DNA of 64,000 nt from contig WTXG01000010.1 in NCBI GenBank assembly GCA_022496185.1, forward strand, positions 531,524 to 595,523, in the 5' to 3' direction. This DNA comes from Multifurca ochricompacta (lineage: Eukaryota; Basidiomycota; Agaricomycetes; Russulales; Russulaceae). The translations under genes and the position numbers were made by a program. Positions 23,001 through 36,619 of this stretch are shown piece after piece. The number at the start of each line of letters is the position of its first letter. Within the stretch, counting starts at the first letter, position 1. Under the pieces are notes generated by a model, which did no database searches, was not told the DNA's origin, and saw only the letters and a list, made by a program, of their open reading frames with translations.

Positions 23001-26000
23001 ACTAAGCCTTAGTCAGTCACTCTCCTCCCCACACACACACAAACAAGCCGCTATTAGATTGTAGCATATCCGCGCAATGCCTGTATCTTGCATCATTATC
23101 TTGCTCCACTACCCTCTCCAGTCACCCATAGCTATTTCCTGCAACTTCTATTGGTAGATGTACCTATGGTTTGGTTTTCCTTGTTTCTGTTTTCCCTTAA
23201 TCTGGATAGCGCGGCGCAGTGGCAGTTAATTTTAGGTTGACAATTAATGCTGGACTGGGTTTGACGCAATTGATAAAGTACCAAAGTACAAAAGCCCCCG
23301 CCGGTATCAGTCATCTCACACGAGCAATCCATGTCGTTTGTTTGATCGGGGAAAACGGATATGGCTAAGTAGCTTGATTTGTTGTGATTATGAGTTCGCC
23401 GTGAATGCGATACAAGCATAAGGCACGGTACGAAAAGCACTGTTAAGGATAGGCTTGTTACGGGGAATAGAGGCTGCCAAGGGATGGGAGACGGAGATGG
23501 TTATAGTGCATATGCAGAGGCGCAAAGACAGGCGGAGAATGAAGTGTGGGGTGGGGAAGAAGAGGTATGAAGGTGAAGGGTGTATTCCGGGCTATTCCGA
23601 AGGTGAAAGCATGTTGTTTGTTTAATGAGATCATGTATTATGGGATCATGAGGCCTTGTCGTAGTGGTGGTGATAGTGGTGGGTGATGGCCCCCCCCCGT
23701 TCCCCCGCCCGAAAGTCCCGAGCACTAGACCCTGTTCGGTAACATTGTTGTTCAAAGTCGGTGCCAATTGACCCCGTTAGACAGTCACATTAATGCTTAT
23801 GATGAAAGCCCTAATAAATATATGGGTACATTGAAGGAAATTAATATGACTCTACCCCGGTCCCAGAACAGAATGGAAGCCTCCTCTCTCTCGACCCCCC
23901 GCCTTGTGTGCGCATATGCATGCGCGCGCGTGGAGGGATGGCAAGACGACGCCCCTATCATACGTCGTATTATTGTCGCTATTGAAGGTATTGTTGTTGT
24001 GAGATCCTCCCGGGACACAAGAAATATCTTTCAACTAACTGAAACGGCCAACTTATTATCGATGGCGATGATGAATAAGAATAAAATAAAAAGAAGAGAT
24101 GCCATCTCCGGGGGGGGGGCACAAAGTACCCACGTGATGCCTCTTTTAGTGTCGATGGTAAGCGAGATGAATACATTACTTAAAGCCAGCGAGATGGTAT
24201 GAAGGTTTTGACAACAACTTCGAAGGAGGACACATTACGGATGGAACGGGATGGGGGTGCATGATGCAAGGAGTGTCCCGTAAATGAGCGGTAAAAGGAG
24301 GAGGAGGGGAGGAGGAAGGAGAAATTAAAAGCAAGGCTTTGATAGAACCCGTATGGATAATTTTTTTGACAAGCTGGGTTTTGATGAGAGGTAGAAAAGG
24401 AGAAGTAGCATGGGCATGGGGACATGTAAACAAAGCAATCATCGCGTCGGAAACGAGTAAGGAGGAAGAGTGACGATGCTTAGCTGACGGAGGCTTTACA
24501 ACAAAGTGAACTAAGTCTGAAAGAAAGTCATCCTACATACATCATCCCATCATTAGTGGGGGGGGGGATTGTCAATGTCAAAGATGATGATGCAGGTACA
24601 CAAGTTGAGTCATGTTTCAGGTTTTTTTACTGTAGTCATCAGGGCAGGGATGGATCAAATTGTAACGTAGGTCCACCGCCATCCGAACAACGGACGGTGA
24701 ACATAATCCCACGTGGATCGCACTTTTGGGTGCGAAAGTTCTGTACTATCTACCACCCCAACGGGGTTATTTCTGCTATAGCCTCCGTGCCCGTGTGTGT
24801 GTGCGTGTGACGAGACATCATCCGCTGTCAGGGCGACTAGAACCCCGCGACAGAACCCCACTCGTCGAAAAGGTCTATGGGCATGGGCAGTAATTGATGA
24901 CTGTGACTTTGTGGGTGAGCACGGGTGAGCGGGCGGGCAATGTAATGCTTACAAACAAAACAAAACAAAACAAACCAATTCACTCTCACTCCCCTCCGCT
25001 TCCACTCTCACTCATTCTCTCTCACAGACATTACAGAGTAAAAAGAAAAGAAAAAACCAACACACAGCACACAGCGCAACCTCGTGTTATGGGTTGTTTG
25101 CGCGAGAGTCAAAATCAAGCTATTGTTTGAGAGATGAATCGAATTCGTCTCGTTCTCGGTGCTAGCTAATGAACCAGACTGGAGGAGTCCTGACCCCTTG
25201 CAGTAATATCAGGGCGGGGCGAACGTGACAATGACAATTTGCATTGTTCAGCGTTAAAGTACGGGTAAGTGAGAACGACACTTTTCACGGTCACACAACC
25301 GAGCCGCACAACCGAGCCTTGTTCACCGAAGGAGTACTTTAGATAAAGACTTTCCAAAGCGGGTACGGGCGGGTTTTCTTTCATGGGCGCTCGGCGTGTG
25401 CAGTCAGTACACAGCAAGACAAATTATTTCCGGAGGAAAGAAGTGTAGGAAAAAGACCACCCCCCATTTTGATCTCCTAAACAAACCTTACTCTCCTCCC
25501 CCTCGTAGAACGCCACTACAATGATCTGCTAGCTCTACTAGTCAACCGTCGGTGTACAAACTCAATATTATTTTATTTTATTCTAATCCCGTCGTCGTCA
25601 ATGGCAAATCTTATCCGAGGCACGCGCATGAGTTTTATTTGTCAGTTTGGGCCCCAGCCTCGTGCTTCGTGCCACGACGAAAACTTCATGGGATCCAAAT
25701 AGCGTACCGTGCGTCATCCTTTTTTTTTCTTTCTCTTTTTGAGGGAGGGTGCGTGTGTACGTTCTTCTTCTCTTACTATTATTTTTTGCTATGCTATGCT
25801 ATGCCATGCTATGCTCCTCCTTACAGTGCCAAGAGCGAGCGACTTTTTTCCCACACATACTTTCAATTATCTTGTGCTTTACCACAAGACGCGTATGGAA
25901 AACAAGGGGGGCGGCCCATTTGGGGCGCGTGTGAGTTTTACTTGGTTGTCCTCGAATCGCATCCGCAGCAGCAGGGTGTTCGAGGAAGGGGGTCTAGGCA

Positions 26001-27650
26001 GGCAACTCCCGGTTCTGAGACGTAATAACAAAATGTTGTGGGTGAAGGAGGCGCTCGAGACCTTTTCCTTTTTTAAAAATCAAAAATTAAAATCAAAAAG
26101 CGAAAAGTTTTTCTGAAGGGGGGGGAAGGGTGGTTTTGTGTGTGTGGCGGTTCAGATGTCCACATAACGTACAATTACACTATAATAATATTATTATTCA
26201 TTTCCTACGAGTACAACATAACGCCTCTGTGCGAGCCGACGGGCATCAGGAAGCAAAAAAAAAAAAAGTGCCGCTGACAGCAGCGACGGCGAGCCTGTAA
26301 CCGAGGTCCAACGAAATTGTTTCATAGCACATACGAGCATTAGACGCTGACGCTTGACACACAGTATTGGCAAAACAAATGACAGCATCATCATCGTCGT
26401 GATGCCGTGAACTCGTTTGAGTCGGATGAGTGGCTGACACGTTGGCCCCTGACTCTTCCCCGCGAAGCGAAGAGAATTCAAAGAGTAAAGTTAAGGGGTG
26501 CGGTGGGGGTTGGTTGGTTGAGTTGGTTCGTTAGGTTCGCTTTTTCAAATTTCCTGGGAATGGTATAGCGTTTGCGATTTCTTCGGTGCGACAATCGTGA
26601 GTGCTCGCAAAAAAAAAAAAAACTCCATCATGCATCCAGTACTGTGGGCCATCCCGGCGAATTGAGGCTCTATATTATTTCAATGACTTTGTTTAGAAAC
26701 GTTTTGAAGGGAATTTTTTTTCAAAAGAAACCCTTTTTACTGTATGGAGCATCGCACTTTGTGTGTCCGGCAGTCGGATTGAAGGCCATTGCACAACGTC
26801 CATCTTGAAAGGGTGGTTGTGTTGTATCAATGAGCCATTGAGTGGGGATAAGATATACATATACATATACATATACATATCATATCATGTTTCTATTGCT
26901 TGATCGGAAAGTTAGCGTTAGTGTTATTTCAAGCGTTGTTTTTTTTACAGAGGTTTGGGTTGCAATGGGTATCATGGAAGGAGAGAAAGAGAGATGGAAC
27001 GGAGGACCGGTATCCGGTCATCCTCTTAGCCGAGGGACTACTCTACTGTTCGAATATCACTTTCACGTATCTTCGGGAGACATAGGTTTGCATGAGAGGT
27101 CTCACCGGGTAATTGAGGAAGAAGAATACGTTACGTGCCGTTTTGGGCGGCGACCCTTTAATATGAATAGGTACCATACGTACCAACCACTAAAATTGTC
27201 CGGGCTGGTCGCGTCTCGCGTCCAAAGTACAGTACACTTCGTAAACGAAGGTAGATCCAGATTGCAGATTAAAAACCAAAACACAAAAAGGGGGGATGGT
27301 GGGAGGAGGCCTCTAACCACGCACGCGGGTGACGACAGCCGTCTCTCATTCCTCTCATTTCATAGAAAAATAAAAAAATAAAAAAGCGCTACACTGAAAG
27401 CCAACTGAGTGAGTACTCTGTAAAAAAACACGTTGAGGCAGGATGTGTAAGTGGTGGTGGCCCCTCACACCCTCACGAAACCCTTCTTTAGTATGTCAAA
27501 CGGTTGAAAGAATCGCAAAAGTAGAGGCAAAAGAAATAAAAAAATATCGCACTCGAAAGCAGAAGTGAAGAGTATGCAAAAAAAAAAGAATAAAAAAAAA
27601 GTCATCAAATACGTACATCTCTCAGTGAAGACCACGAAGCTTTTTACCGT
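23001..27650. other. 4.6 kb without a recognised gene
   Basis: All frames are short or low in complexity. Contents include poly-A/C/G runs, AC-rich and GATGATG stretches, AAACAAAAC units near 24,950 and a CTATGCTATG run at 25,787-25,812. Several 9-13 base homopolymers occur. It lies between the ends of two convergent genes. Confidence 0.55.
26850..26880. repeat. (ATATAC)n microsatellite
   Basis: Four to five copies of a six-base ATATAC unit, then ATCATATCATG. It creates a spurious Tyr/Thr-repeat reading frame. Confidence 0.85.
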
Positions 27651-29818
27651 CTATGCAAGCGGCTTCCACCCATCGCCTGCTGGCCATTTCATCTCGTCGC
27701 GCTCAAGCGGGCCACCACCACCACGTCGGCCTTCATCTACAGGTGACTCAGCGTCGACACCAAGACCGTCCTCGCTACTCGATGCGCTCGGTAAACCCCC
27801 ACTTTCTCTCCTCTCCGCAATCAATCGCTCATCCCTATCCAGGCCAGGGACCCACCCCCGTCGGCTAAATCCGGCCTCTGCCTTGTACCGCACAGCAGAG
27901 AGCGTGTCACGCATGTCGTCCCATAGCGGCTCACGCGCTGAGAGAGACAGGTGGCGCGCTAACCGCGGAAATGTTGGGCTTGAAGTCGCTGCTGACGCAG
28001 ACGTGGAAGTGGCTAGCGGTGTGCGTGGAGAGACGGATGGGTTCTGATGGGGTGATAGTCCTGACCCTGGTGATGATAATAACTGTACACTCTCCGGCCG
28101 GCGACGCTGTGGGATTGGTGGTGGTGATGGATGATGAACGGATTTTGATCGTCCAAAACGGGCTAAGGAGGGCGACAAGGTAGGGGTAGTAGGACTAGGC
28201 GCCGTCGTCTCCACTTGAGGGGTCTTTCGATTTGGATGTACGGGGGGTGGAAGGTCCGTTGTTGGCCGTGAGGGGGAAGGTGATTGTGACCGTGAACGCG
28301 ACTGAGATCGCGAAGGCAAATGTAATGGCGAGCGTGAGCGTCGTACGGGTTCGCGGACGACGAGGCTGGCGCCTGCAACTTGTTCAAATGAGTGGCTAGA
28401 CGTGACCGATGGAGGTGGGCTAATGCGTGTGCGAGGAGGCAACAAGGGACCCGCCCCGTCCGCGGAGGAGCGCGAACTCCCGCTACCAACGCCTGAGCGC
28501 TTCGGGGGACTGACGCTTCGCGTGGAACTCTTAAGGACCTGAAGAACACGCTCTTGCTCGCGTTGCGTCTCGATACGTTTTGCTTCTTGAGCCGCCTTGC
28601 TAGCCTGGAGAGAATGTTGCATGAGAGCAGTCATCACGTGTGGGACTTTTGCTGGAGGCGGTGGTGGGGTTGGCTTGGAAGGAGGTGTCCCACCGCGTGG
28701 AGTGACGAGGAGGGAAGCCGAACGTGGTGGAAGTAAAGGGGGAGCCTTGCGTGGGGGGAGGGGTGGAAGTTTGCGCTCGGGTGAAGGATTGGATCTGGCG
28801 GCAGCTGCAGCTGCGGCTGCGCGAGCTACAAATGGATTGGATGCATGATGGGGATGGGCAGGGTAGTCGCCAGCAATGGTGATGATTGGGGCTTTAAGGG
28901 AACTATAGTAGGAGACGAAATGGTGCCTGTGCGAAGGTCAGGATGAGTGGGGGGTTGCGGGAGGTCATGAGAGTGATTCGTGTGGATGAATGGGTTGGTG
29001 TCAGACGTTGGGGTGTCAAAGACGCCACCAATTGAGATTTGACGTCGTCGTGGTGGAGCGGGAACAGGTCGTGATGGGCGATCATTAACAGGTAGTGTTG
29101 GTGATGTGGGATCGTTATGCGAAACGTTGAGATGGACTGAGAATGAGAATAAGCGCGCTGCTATCAGGAACGGAGATTACAGCAAGATGATGATGTGGTG
29201 GCGGCGACAGCGGAGTGGGGCTGCAAAGCATTACCATCGGTCAAATTATAACACATCGTTGGCCAGCCTAATTGCTCTAGGCGTAGCTGATCAACGGAGT
29301 ACTTTTTAAGTTGACATAGTGATACCGCACGCCAAAGTGGGTGTGGCGTCCTGGACAATTTTCCGTCGTCCATAGGCCGCAAACCATTCTCGCGGGTGAT
29401 GGTAGAAGTGAAAATTGAACACGAACCTTGTTTGAAGACGAGGTTTCTATTAAGCTCTGCGCCACGACGGACATGCAAAACGAGACGTAGGACGGCAAAA
29501 AACTGGCCCCTGGTAAGGATCGACTCTTGCCCGGGGTTAGGGGTGAACAAACGCAAGATCTAAGTAACCACAGTAAGAATTCTTGAACCAAGTAGGAACG
29601 AAAAATGGGATGCGAACCTCGTCGAGATCAGTCACGAGAAGGTCGGCGTAGCGGCCTCGGAGCCAGGCACGAGTCTCGCGAATGGAAACGGACTGCTTCT
29701 CGAAATCGTCGTCTGTTGTGAGCGAGGCATCCAATGCAATTAGATCAGCAAAGGATGAATTGAAAAGGTCGTATTCATCCTCATTGAGGGCGGATACATG
29801 AAGAAGTAGAGAACGCAT
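27651..29818 (-). CDS. Ser/Pro-rich protein of unknown function with conserved N-terminal domain
   Basis: Minus strand, at least three exons. The first clear exon reads ALNEDEYDLFNSSFADLIAL and ends DLLVTDLDE. The next (from 29,558 down) reads ILRLFTPNPGQESILTRGQF and FFAVLRLVLHVRRGAELNR, ending at about 29,431. The shape (helix, short loop, GQFFAVLRL) recalls an EH/EF-hand-like module, but I cannot name the family. The last exon is a long disordered region with PPLPPRKAPPLLPPR-type proline motifs (possible SH3 ligands) and many SP/SR repeats, ending AGDGWKPLA. The start is uncertain: ATG at 29816-29818 is used, but a spliced upstream exon with a GTAAGT donor near 29,880 is possible. The frame changes between about 28,860 and 28,960, through either an unseen intron or an indel. 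Confidence 0.6.
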
Positions 29819-32442
29819 GGGAAGAAGTAAAAAAAAAAAAAGTAGAAGAGAGAACAGGGTGACGACCGACCACAACTTACCGCGCTTGTGGATCTATCCT
29901 GAGTGTCACTGTCACTGTCTTTCTCTGCATCCGCATCCGCCGCTGCTCCTGACGCCTGACGCTGACTCCGTCCGGCTGTCTCGGTCGCTCGCGGGTTTTA
30001 CCGTTTCATGTTCATGCACGGCACATACACACAATCCGCCCCTGTTCACCCATTATTAAAAGAAATGGGATCTAGCCAGCCATTTTTACAACAACTCATC
30101 TCGCGCATGGCAAACCATTCGACCATGCAGAATTCATGAGGCAGCCGCGTTGCTGACCTACACCATAACGGTCTATCTTTCTGGGGATAGATAGTTAAAT
30201 AGCCACAAGAGAACGTGCAAGGAGTGCGGCTCGACCATGATGGTATGTATATGTTATATGTATATAAAATCAGGTGCCTGCCACACCTGAGTCGTACAGT
30301 ACAGGGATGTGTAGTTTTTCCGTGCCTGGACACGCCAACAGACGATTCTGGAAGCCTCTTGGTGGGAACCGCAACCTGGAGCTGGAGCTGGAGCGTAAAG
30401 TGAGGAACCTTACTGCTATTATTACCGAGCGGGCTGATGTCCGGTCCCATGCGGTCATCGTATTGTCACTGGTCCTCATTCATCTTGGCAGGAAATTTTT
30501 GCCCTAGGCGAATCCGAGATCAGACGGAAGGGGTTACGAGCTCGTCCGTTGACTCGCCTCATGCAAACAACCAAAAGGAATGAACTGCAAACTTGAAATC
30601 TTGCATGGAGAATAGGAACTCCAGCGAGTGATAAAAAAAAAAAAGAGGTATGTAATGGATTCGTACGTGGGGGCCAAGATATTCAGATTACAGGCATAAT
30701 TGCACACAGAACGAGCGATAATGTTTCTTTTAGGGGTTTGGGCGATAAGCATCTACTGGTATGGGCCATCAACTGAGGGTATGATCCCCAGATGCGCAGG
30801 AGCAGTGCGGAGAAGGACTATGCCACCCGTAGGGTGACACAGCACAACCCCAAGATAGTTTCTGATAGCTGCAAAATCGCTCTCAGTTGCGTTTCTGTCG
30901 CGATGCGGGAGCGTGTCTGGTTTGGGCAGTTAGATGGAGATCTCCTGGTGCACGTACGCAATGATCGGCGGGGTTCGACATTGTGCATAACGTGCGCCTC
31001 AACTCACGTCACTACCGACCTATGGCCGTTAAGGCCTTTTCGACACATTTACAGCACAAAACACGACTTGGTCTGGGGATTGCTTGCGTACAGTAGCAAT
31101 GGGCTCAGAGGTGAAACATCGAAGCATGATGGTCGCATACATCCCGTAATCACTCTAACACCCGAAGAACATCTAATCGAAATGCGGACTTGAGAGTGCG
31201 GGCACTTGGATCTGAAACATGAAGATCAATCAAGTCAAGTGGGTGATCGTTGTCGTCGATTCGATCTTCCAGTTGTGAGTAGTGTGGCCATGATCGAGTC
31301 CGAATTGTATCCAAAAGCTGGTCAAGTCAATCAGCGTGCACACTTAGTTTTGATTCCGCATAAATGGAGCCTATCGCAACGCACTTGAGTACGAACATTT
31401 GAGTTGGTGAGTCAACAGCCGCTATGCTCATTCAGAAGTTCCTATTCTCCCGATCGTACCCTCCCCATTACTTCAAAACGGTAGATTTAGGTAAATCACT
31501 AGGTCGCGAAGATTGCTCGTTATCGCGTTTGTCTTCCAAATGTTGTGTCATCTTTCCTTCGATCTGAAGTCCAAATCAACACAGGCACGGAGGTAACGGC
31601 GTCCTCATGCTCATGATCAAGGTGTCTTATACATTCAGCGAAAAATAACCTAACGCGCATCGCGCCCACTGAATATTCATAATAGGGCTGACTTATTAGA
31701 CGAATTCACCCCATCATGCACCACTATCTCCCGACTCCGAGTAGATGCCCGCGTGACATGGGGTTCTGAACAGGGACCGATACAGCGGATAGAGAGGGTG
31801 GAGTAACTCTCTACCCTTACCCTACCTCTTCCATGTCATTAATTTTCCCTTCTATATAATTTAAAGGGTATGAATGTTAAGTTAAGAACTTTCGTTTTGA
31901 ACTATTGCAAGGCATCGTGAGAATAACATGCACGCAGCCACCAAGTCGCCAGATTCAAGATAAGATAAGATAACGGTATGCTCTCCTCTTCCTTCAGTTA
32001 GAAGGCTAGGATAAAATGCTGAACAGAGAAACCGGCCAGCTTGATCTCCTTACACGCATTAGTAAGAGAGGTTGAAGTGAATCTTTAAAGCTTGTCTTCA
32101 AATCCACCAAATCCAGCAGGCGCAGATATACGCTCGCGCCTAGAAAAGTAGGCAGGGCAGAATATTTTCGATACAAGCCAGTTCGAAGGTCGTGCCGCAT
32201 TCGCAGCAGAAAAGACGCCAAATTAGCAATGTCTCAGACCTGTCAACACTCTCATGGTTCGGCGAGCGCCCCGTCTTCCGCTTGTTCGAATCTACCCGTT
32301 TCTATTAGAACCAAAAGTTCGTGTTGTATCGACGAGTCACAATCGAGTGTCGACAAACCTCTCGCACCAAACCCTTTTTTTGTTTCCGGATACATAAGTT
32401 TTTAAACCAATACAAAAAACATTTTTTTTGTCCAACGAGGTT
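29819..32442. other. Intergenic, nothing recognised
   Basis: Promoter side of the Ser/Pro-rich gene and 3' flank of the monooxygenase. One copy of the CGCCTCATG repeat motif lies at about 30,552. The 134-codon plus-strand frame at 30,792 has no recognised motif and no splice partners. Confidence 0.5.
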
Positions 32443-34694
32443 TCACCCACGGCGTTTCGCATCTCGTTCTGCCTTCAGGTCGATTATTTCGTCGAGGTCG
32501 ACGGCTTTAAACAACCACGTCAACCAATTTCCGCCGCTGCGCATTGAAGGAACTCCCATGTCCTCCAAAAGGTCATCGACGAATTGGGGCCACCTGTAAA
32601 GATGTAGCGGCGTCAGATCAGAAACCGAAAGTATCGCGCCGGGTACGGCGAGGAGGGGAAAAAAGAGAGGTAAGGAGTACTCACGTCCAGAACCAAACAG
32701 CAGTAGTGTTACTTTCGCCAAACCAATTCAGGACATGCGGGTAGCGTCGTCTCACCCACGCAGCATCGACTTCGGCCGAGGCGCGCGCCTCTTCTACAGT
32801 CTTTGGGAGCCGCAGCGAGTCGCGCCGGAAATACGCAGAGATCCAATGTGCAGAAACTTCGGATACATACGCATGATGCGCCGTAAACTGTCAATGAGAA
32901 ATCGGTGTGAGCAGTGGTTTGTTTCCTTGAGATCAATAAGGAGTGCGGTGTTACCGTAGCCCCGTTGACGGCAAAGTCTCGTTTGAGGATGCTCTTTGCA
33001 GGGACAAGTCCTCGATACACCATTGCGGTCCACGGAGCATCCCCCGGTACTGAGGGAAGGCTATCGAGGCTTGGGTAGTCCCAGCGTTCGTTCAAGCTCA
33101 CGCTTGATTCCCTCGGGGGTTGCCTGCCCAGGCCGAGTTCTTCCATCGTCTCATCTATCAGAGTTCGAGCAAGTAGGCAACGTCCCGTGGTGACCTTGTG
33201 ACCAGAAGCTCACCATCGAAAATCGGACGCCAGCTAGAGCCATACCCGGTTGCAAGAATGACTGCTGCGGCGCGCAACGTGCGTCCATCTTCAAGAACCA
33301 CCGAGTGTCCGTCATCGCCGAATCGTGCCACTCGGGCAGGCGAGATGAGGTTTATCTTTCCTGCATTAGCAAGCGAATGAAAGCTTCCCTCACGGGGAAT
33401 CCCTTCGTCATTCGTGCGCGCGTTATAGAATAGATCATGAGCGCGACGAAGCGGAGAATCCCGCGGAACTCCTAGAACGTAAAACTACCGAGAACAAGCG
33501 TCAAAACCTTTCTAAAACCTTAAATGAGTTTGAATGGATTTCTTACCGAAAAGCTTGTTAGAATTTGCCAGAAATAATATACGATGATCCCGCCAAGCCA
33601 AGTTGTGTGTAAGAAACGTCTAGCGGATGTCAGACAGATACCAAGTATAGTGGTGCGAAACTCACTCAATTCGCGAGCGCAGCTCCTTGTGGCCAGACAT
33701 GACGGAGAGAAACCTAAGGTGTTCATCAGCAACAAAATTACGCTGATAGTCCAAACACGTTACCTGCTCTTTCTGATGGCGGGAGGCAAAGGAGTTGGAC
33801 TTGCTACGAAGGAATCAGTGGTGTCAAATATCATCGTAACCGGACGGCCTTCTCGAGCAAGAAAGGCAGCAGAACTGGAAGCACTCGTCAGATGTGACCT
33901 GTATAATCACACTAATTGGGCTCACTCTGCCGCCGATTTTCCACCTCCAACGACTATGACATGCGCAGCATGTGGGTCATCAGGACTTGTGCACGAAAGG
34001 AGATCATCAATTCGCGACCTGAAGTACATCGAGTGCAAGACAGGACCCGAAAATTGGGCCGCCTTGGCAGCAGCAAGAGTCAATGACTCTGGGTAGCGCG
34101 GTATGCTACAACCCTGTGAGCTATGAGACGACTTTCCGAATCAGGTATCATGAAGGATGCAACTTACCCCAGTGCATACAACAATACGAGAATAATATAA
34201 GGTCTTCTCGGTACTGGTCTTTAGGTCATGCACAAGCACAGCCCACCCGGTTCCACCGCCTCCTCGGCGTATATTGAGGATATTTGTTTCGAAGCGGATA
34301 TTACCAGCCAAAAACGTCTTGGCAAAGTCATCCATATATTGTCTGACGTCCTCACCCGATAACCTACCCCCGGTCTTGGTGTGGCCTTCTGGCTCGCGCA
34401 TGGCCAATGCGGAAAATCTGAATTCTCCATGCACACTAGGCGCTACGTCGGCAAACAAGAGGCGAGAAAAAAGTAAAAGAGATGCCTGTTGATGTGAAGC
34501 CCTGGATATACGCGCTCCTCGCACCAGACCCCGCCGGCGGTTTTGTCACGTGTAAGTAGTTCAACATGCTTGAAGCCATCTTGGACTAGGGTGTGCGCCG
34601 TGACAAGCCCAGCAATTCCCGAACCAATGACTCCCACGGACTCGTCGAGTGCATCACCAGTCAGGTGTGAGTGCGAGTGAGCAGTAGCCGTCAT
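32443..34694 (-). CDS. FAD-dependent monooxygenase (flavin-containing monooxygenase-like)
   Basis: Minus strand, ATG at 34694, several introns, stop at 32443. The first exon contains the FAD-binding Rossmann motif VGVIGSGIAGLVTAHTL (GxGxxG), then GGVWCEERVYPGL. The next exon reads FSALAMREPEGHTKTGGRLS and DVRQYMDDFAKTF. A second dinucleotide motif, VIVVGGGKSAAE at about 33,970, fits NADPH binding. Later pieces include RRAHDLFYNARTNDEGIP, RAAAVILATGYGSSWRPIF and, at the end, LTWLFKAVDLDEIIDLKAER. Two nucleotide-binding motifs plus the late ATGY motif are typical of class B flavoprotein monooxygenases, which oxygenate soft nucleophiles or ketones with NADPH and O2. The substrate is unknown; there are no biosynthetic genes nearby to suggest one. 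Confidence 0.82.
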
Positions 34695-34831
34695 GATTAA
34701 TGGGAGTGTGTGCAATGAAGTAGTAGGACGCCCAGGGAACTATTAGTACTCCCAGGAATTGGGTGGATTTCCCAATTCCGACAAATTCGAAAGTCATTTA
34801 GGTTAACATCAAGAATTTTTACAGCCGCTGG

Positions 34832-35023
34832 TGTTGGCTCTGCACCTGCACGCACGATCAAGGACATGGTGTTGGCTCTGCACGCACCCCGATCAAGATA
34901 ACATAGGACCCTGAACCCTGACACCAGAAAAGAAATGGCCACGTGGGGGATTGAACCCAAGACCTCCAGACAAGCCATATCTGGTGCTCAGAGCCTAGGT
35001 CATACAAAGTTACCATGTCAACA
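34832..35023 (-). mobile_element. Mini-LTR-like element with tRNA-like core, copy 1
   Basis: 192 bp, plus strand beginning TGTTGG and ending GTCAACA, flanked by perfect 5 bp direct repeats GCTGG (34827-34831 and 35024-35028). It contains a tRNA-like 3' half on the minus strand: the B-box-like GGTTCAATCCC, a T-arm and CACGTGGCC. The 5' half of the tRNA-like part and the TATA box seen in the other copy (57166-57385) are degraded or missing. An internal duplication starting TGTTGGCTCTGCAC makes up its left end. TG...CA ends and a 5 bp target duplication are LTR hallmarks; no gag or pol is attached. Confidence 0.7.
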
Positions 35024-36619
35024 GCTGGGGTCACACTTCCTCCGCTGCGGCCAGGAGCGGAGAAGGGAAAAGTATACAAGATTGGTAGATTGGTGACACG
35101 CCAAAAATCAAAATCTGAGGTCCAATGCTCTCATGGGTACTGTAGAGTGTAGTACTTCAGTTTGCAAATTGCAAGCTGAAGCCGCTACGAAGTAGGGGAA
35201 GTGCTGCAACGCCGCAAGCCACAACTGACGTTAATGCCGTATAGCGTTCCTTAACCCGTATGATCGCACGGAGGTGATCATATAAGTCTAAGTCATTCGA
35301 ACTTCCCTTGAGCGAAAAAAGGTAAAAAAAAAAGGTATATTTGAATCCGAGTGACTCAGATGTGGTGATGATACGAAGATGTGATCAAATTGATCACATT
35401 TCCATTTGGTAAGTAGTTAGTAATGGTTAGAGCATCAAAGCCACTGTCAAGTAGGTCTCAAAAATTCGGACCTCTGATCAAATGCATGGATGTCTCTCCT
35501 CTCTCCAAAGTTCTGAGTACACAGGTTCAGTGTTACATCCACCGCTATCCCAACGGCAACCTAAAGGAAACTGTGAGTGAGTTCACGCAGTGCTTACAAC
35601 TAACTTTATGGGGACTCTCTTTACGTTTTCACCAACAACTGTTGGTATTGGAGCACTCCCTGGGTATTGGGTACCGATCGACATACGAGGCGCTGATCAC
35701 TTTCTAGATTCTCTAGTTCCTCACTTGCCACCGCCCTAGTCGACATCCTCTTGTTCCTTAGCATGTGTGTCCAACAATTAAAAACCCACTTTCGGAGCGG
35801 TACTGGCTCAGCAGCGAATACGCTTTCACCTAGAGTTGTTCCTTCCAACATCCTTCATACCGTTTATCAAATCCCGACTGGTGTTTCCTTCTAACTCCCG
35901 CCTTTTGTCCACTAATATATCGCGCGTTTAATAATCGTCTTGTTCAAATCAGAAATACATTCCTTCCATTCTGATGCTCCTGAAACCTACATCTCGGGCA
36001 TTGTTCTACCATTACGCAAGTGCTCAGCTGGCAGGACCACATCCTCCTTGGCACGCATTTTCTTAGGCTCACTGACGATATGATCTTATTCAGTCGCCTC
36101 TGAAATATCATATGGGGGGAGGGGGGGGCGGCACGTACATTATCCCTACACTCGTAGATGCTCCGGCCGCTTTCCACGCCGATACGTACTCAAATATAAA
36201 GCGGTAAGTGAGTGTTACTACCACAGCCAGCTCATGCTAGCTCCGGACCTTCTGTCACACACTTGGAAGATATAAGATGTAGGTTCTATTAGCTGGGTGA
36301 GTGGGTACTCGCAATGCCCAAGAAGTTACCATAATGACATCATCCCTGTATTCGTGGCCTTGCAGCAGATACAAAGACCCGAGGATGCCCAGAGTTTTGC
36401 GCAGACGCGATTTTGCCATGGGTACGGTGATGTCAAACAGCTGACACTCTCGTGCCTGCGTCACGTGTTTAATTTAGTTAGGTAATTTATTATTTAGGTT
36501 AACCCCCCTGCCTATTAGGCTAGGCAGCTAGGCAGCAGATTGTGGGCAGAAAGCAAATTAATCGTCCTTGAACAAAGACGTTGAAAAGATGAAACATACA
36601 CCAAGTAGAAAGGGTCACG
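35024..36619. other. Intergenic, nothing recognised
   Basis: No gene seen on either strand between the mini-LTR element and the end of VPS74. The 137 bp between the monooxygenase start and the element (34,695-34,831) is probably promoter. Several short A runs and a G-rich run at 36,115-36,130 occur. Confidence 0.5.

Noticed and set aside
26842..27381. 179-codon frame starting with Tyr-Thr repeats
   Set aside because: The repeat is the (ATATAC)n microsatellite; no conserved segment follows.
30792..31193. 133-codon frame
   Set aside because: No recognisable domain, no splice signals in context, no supporting composition.
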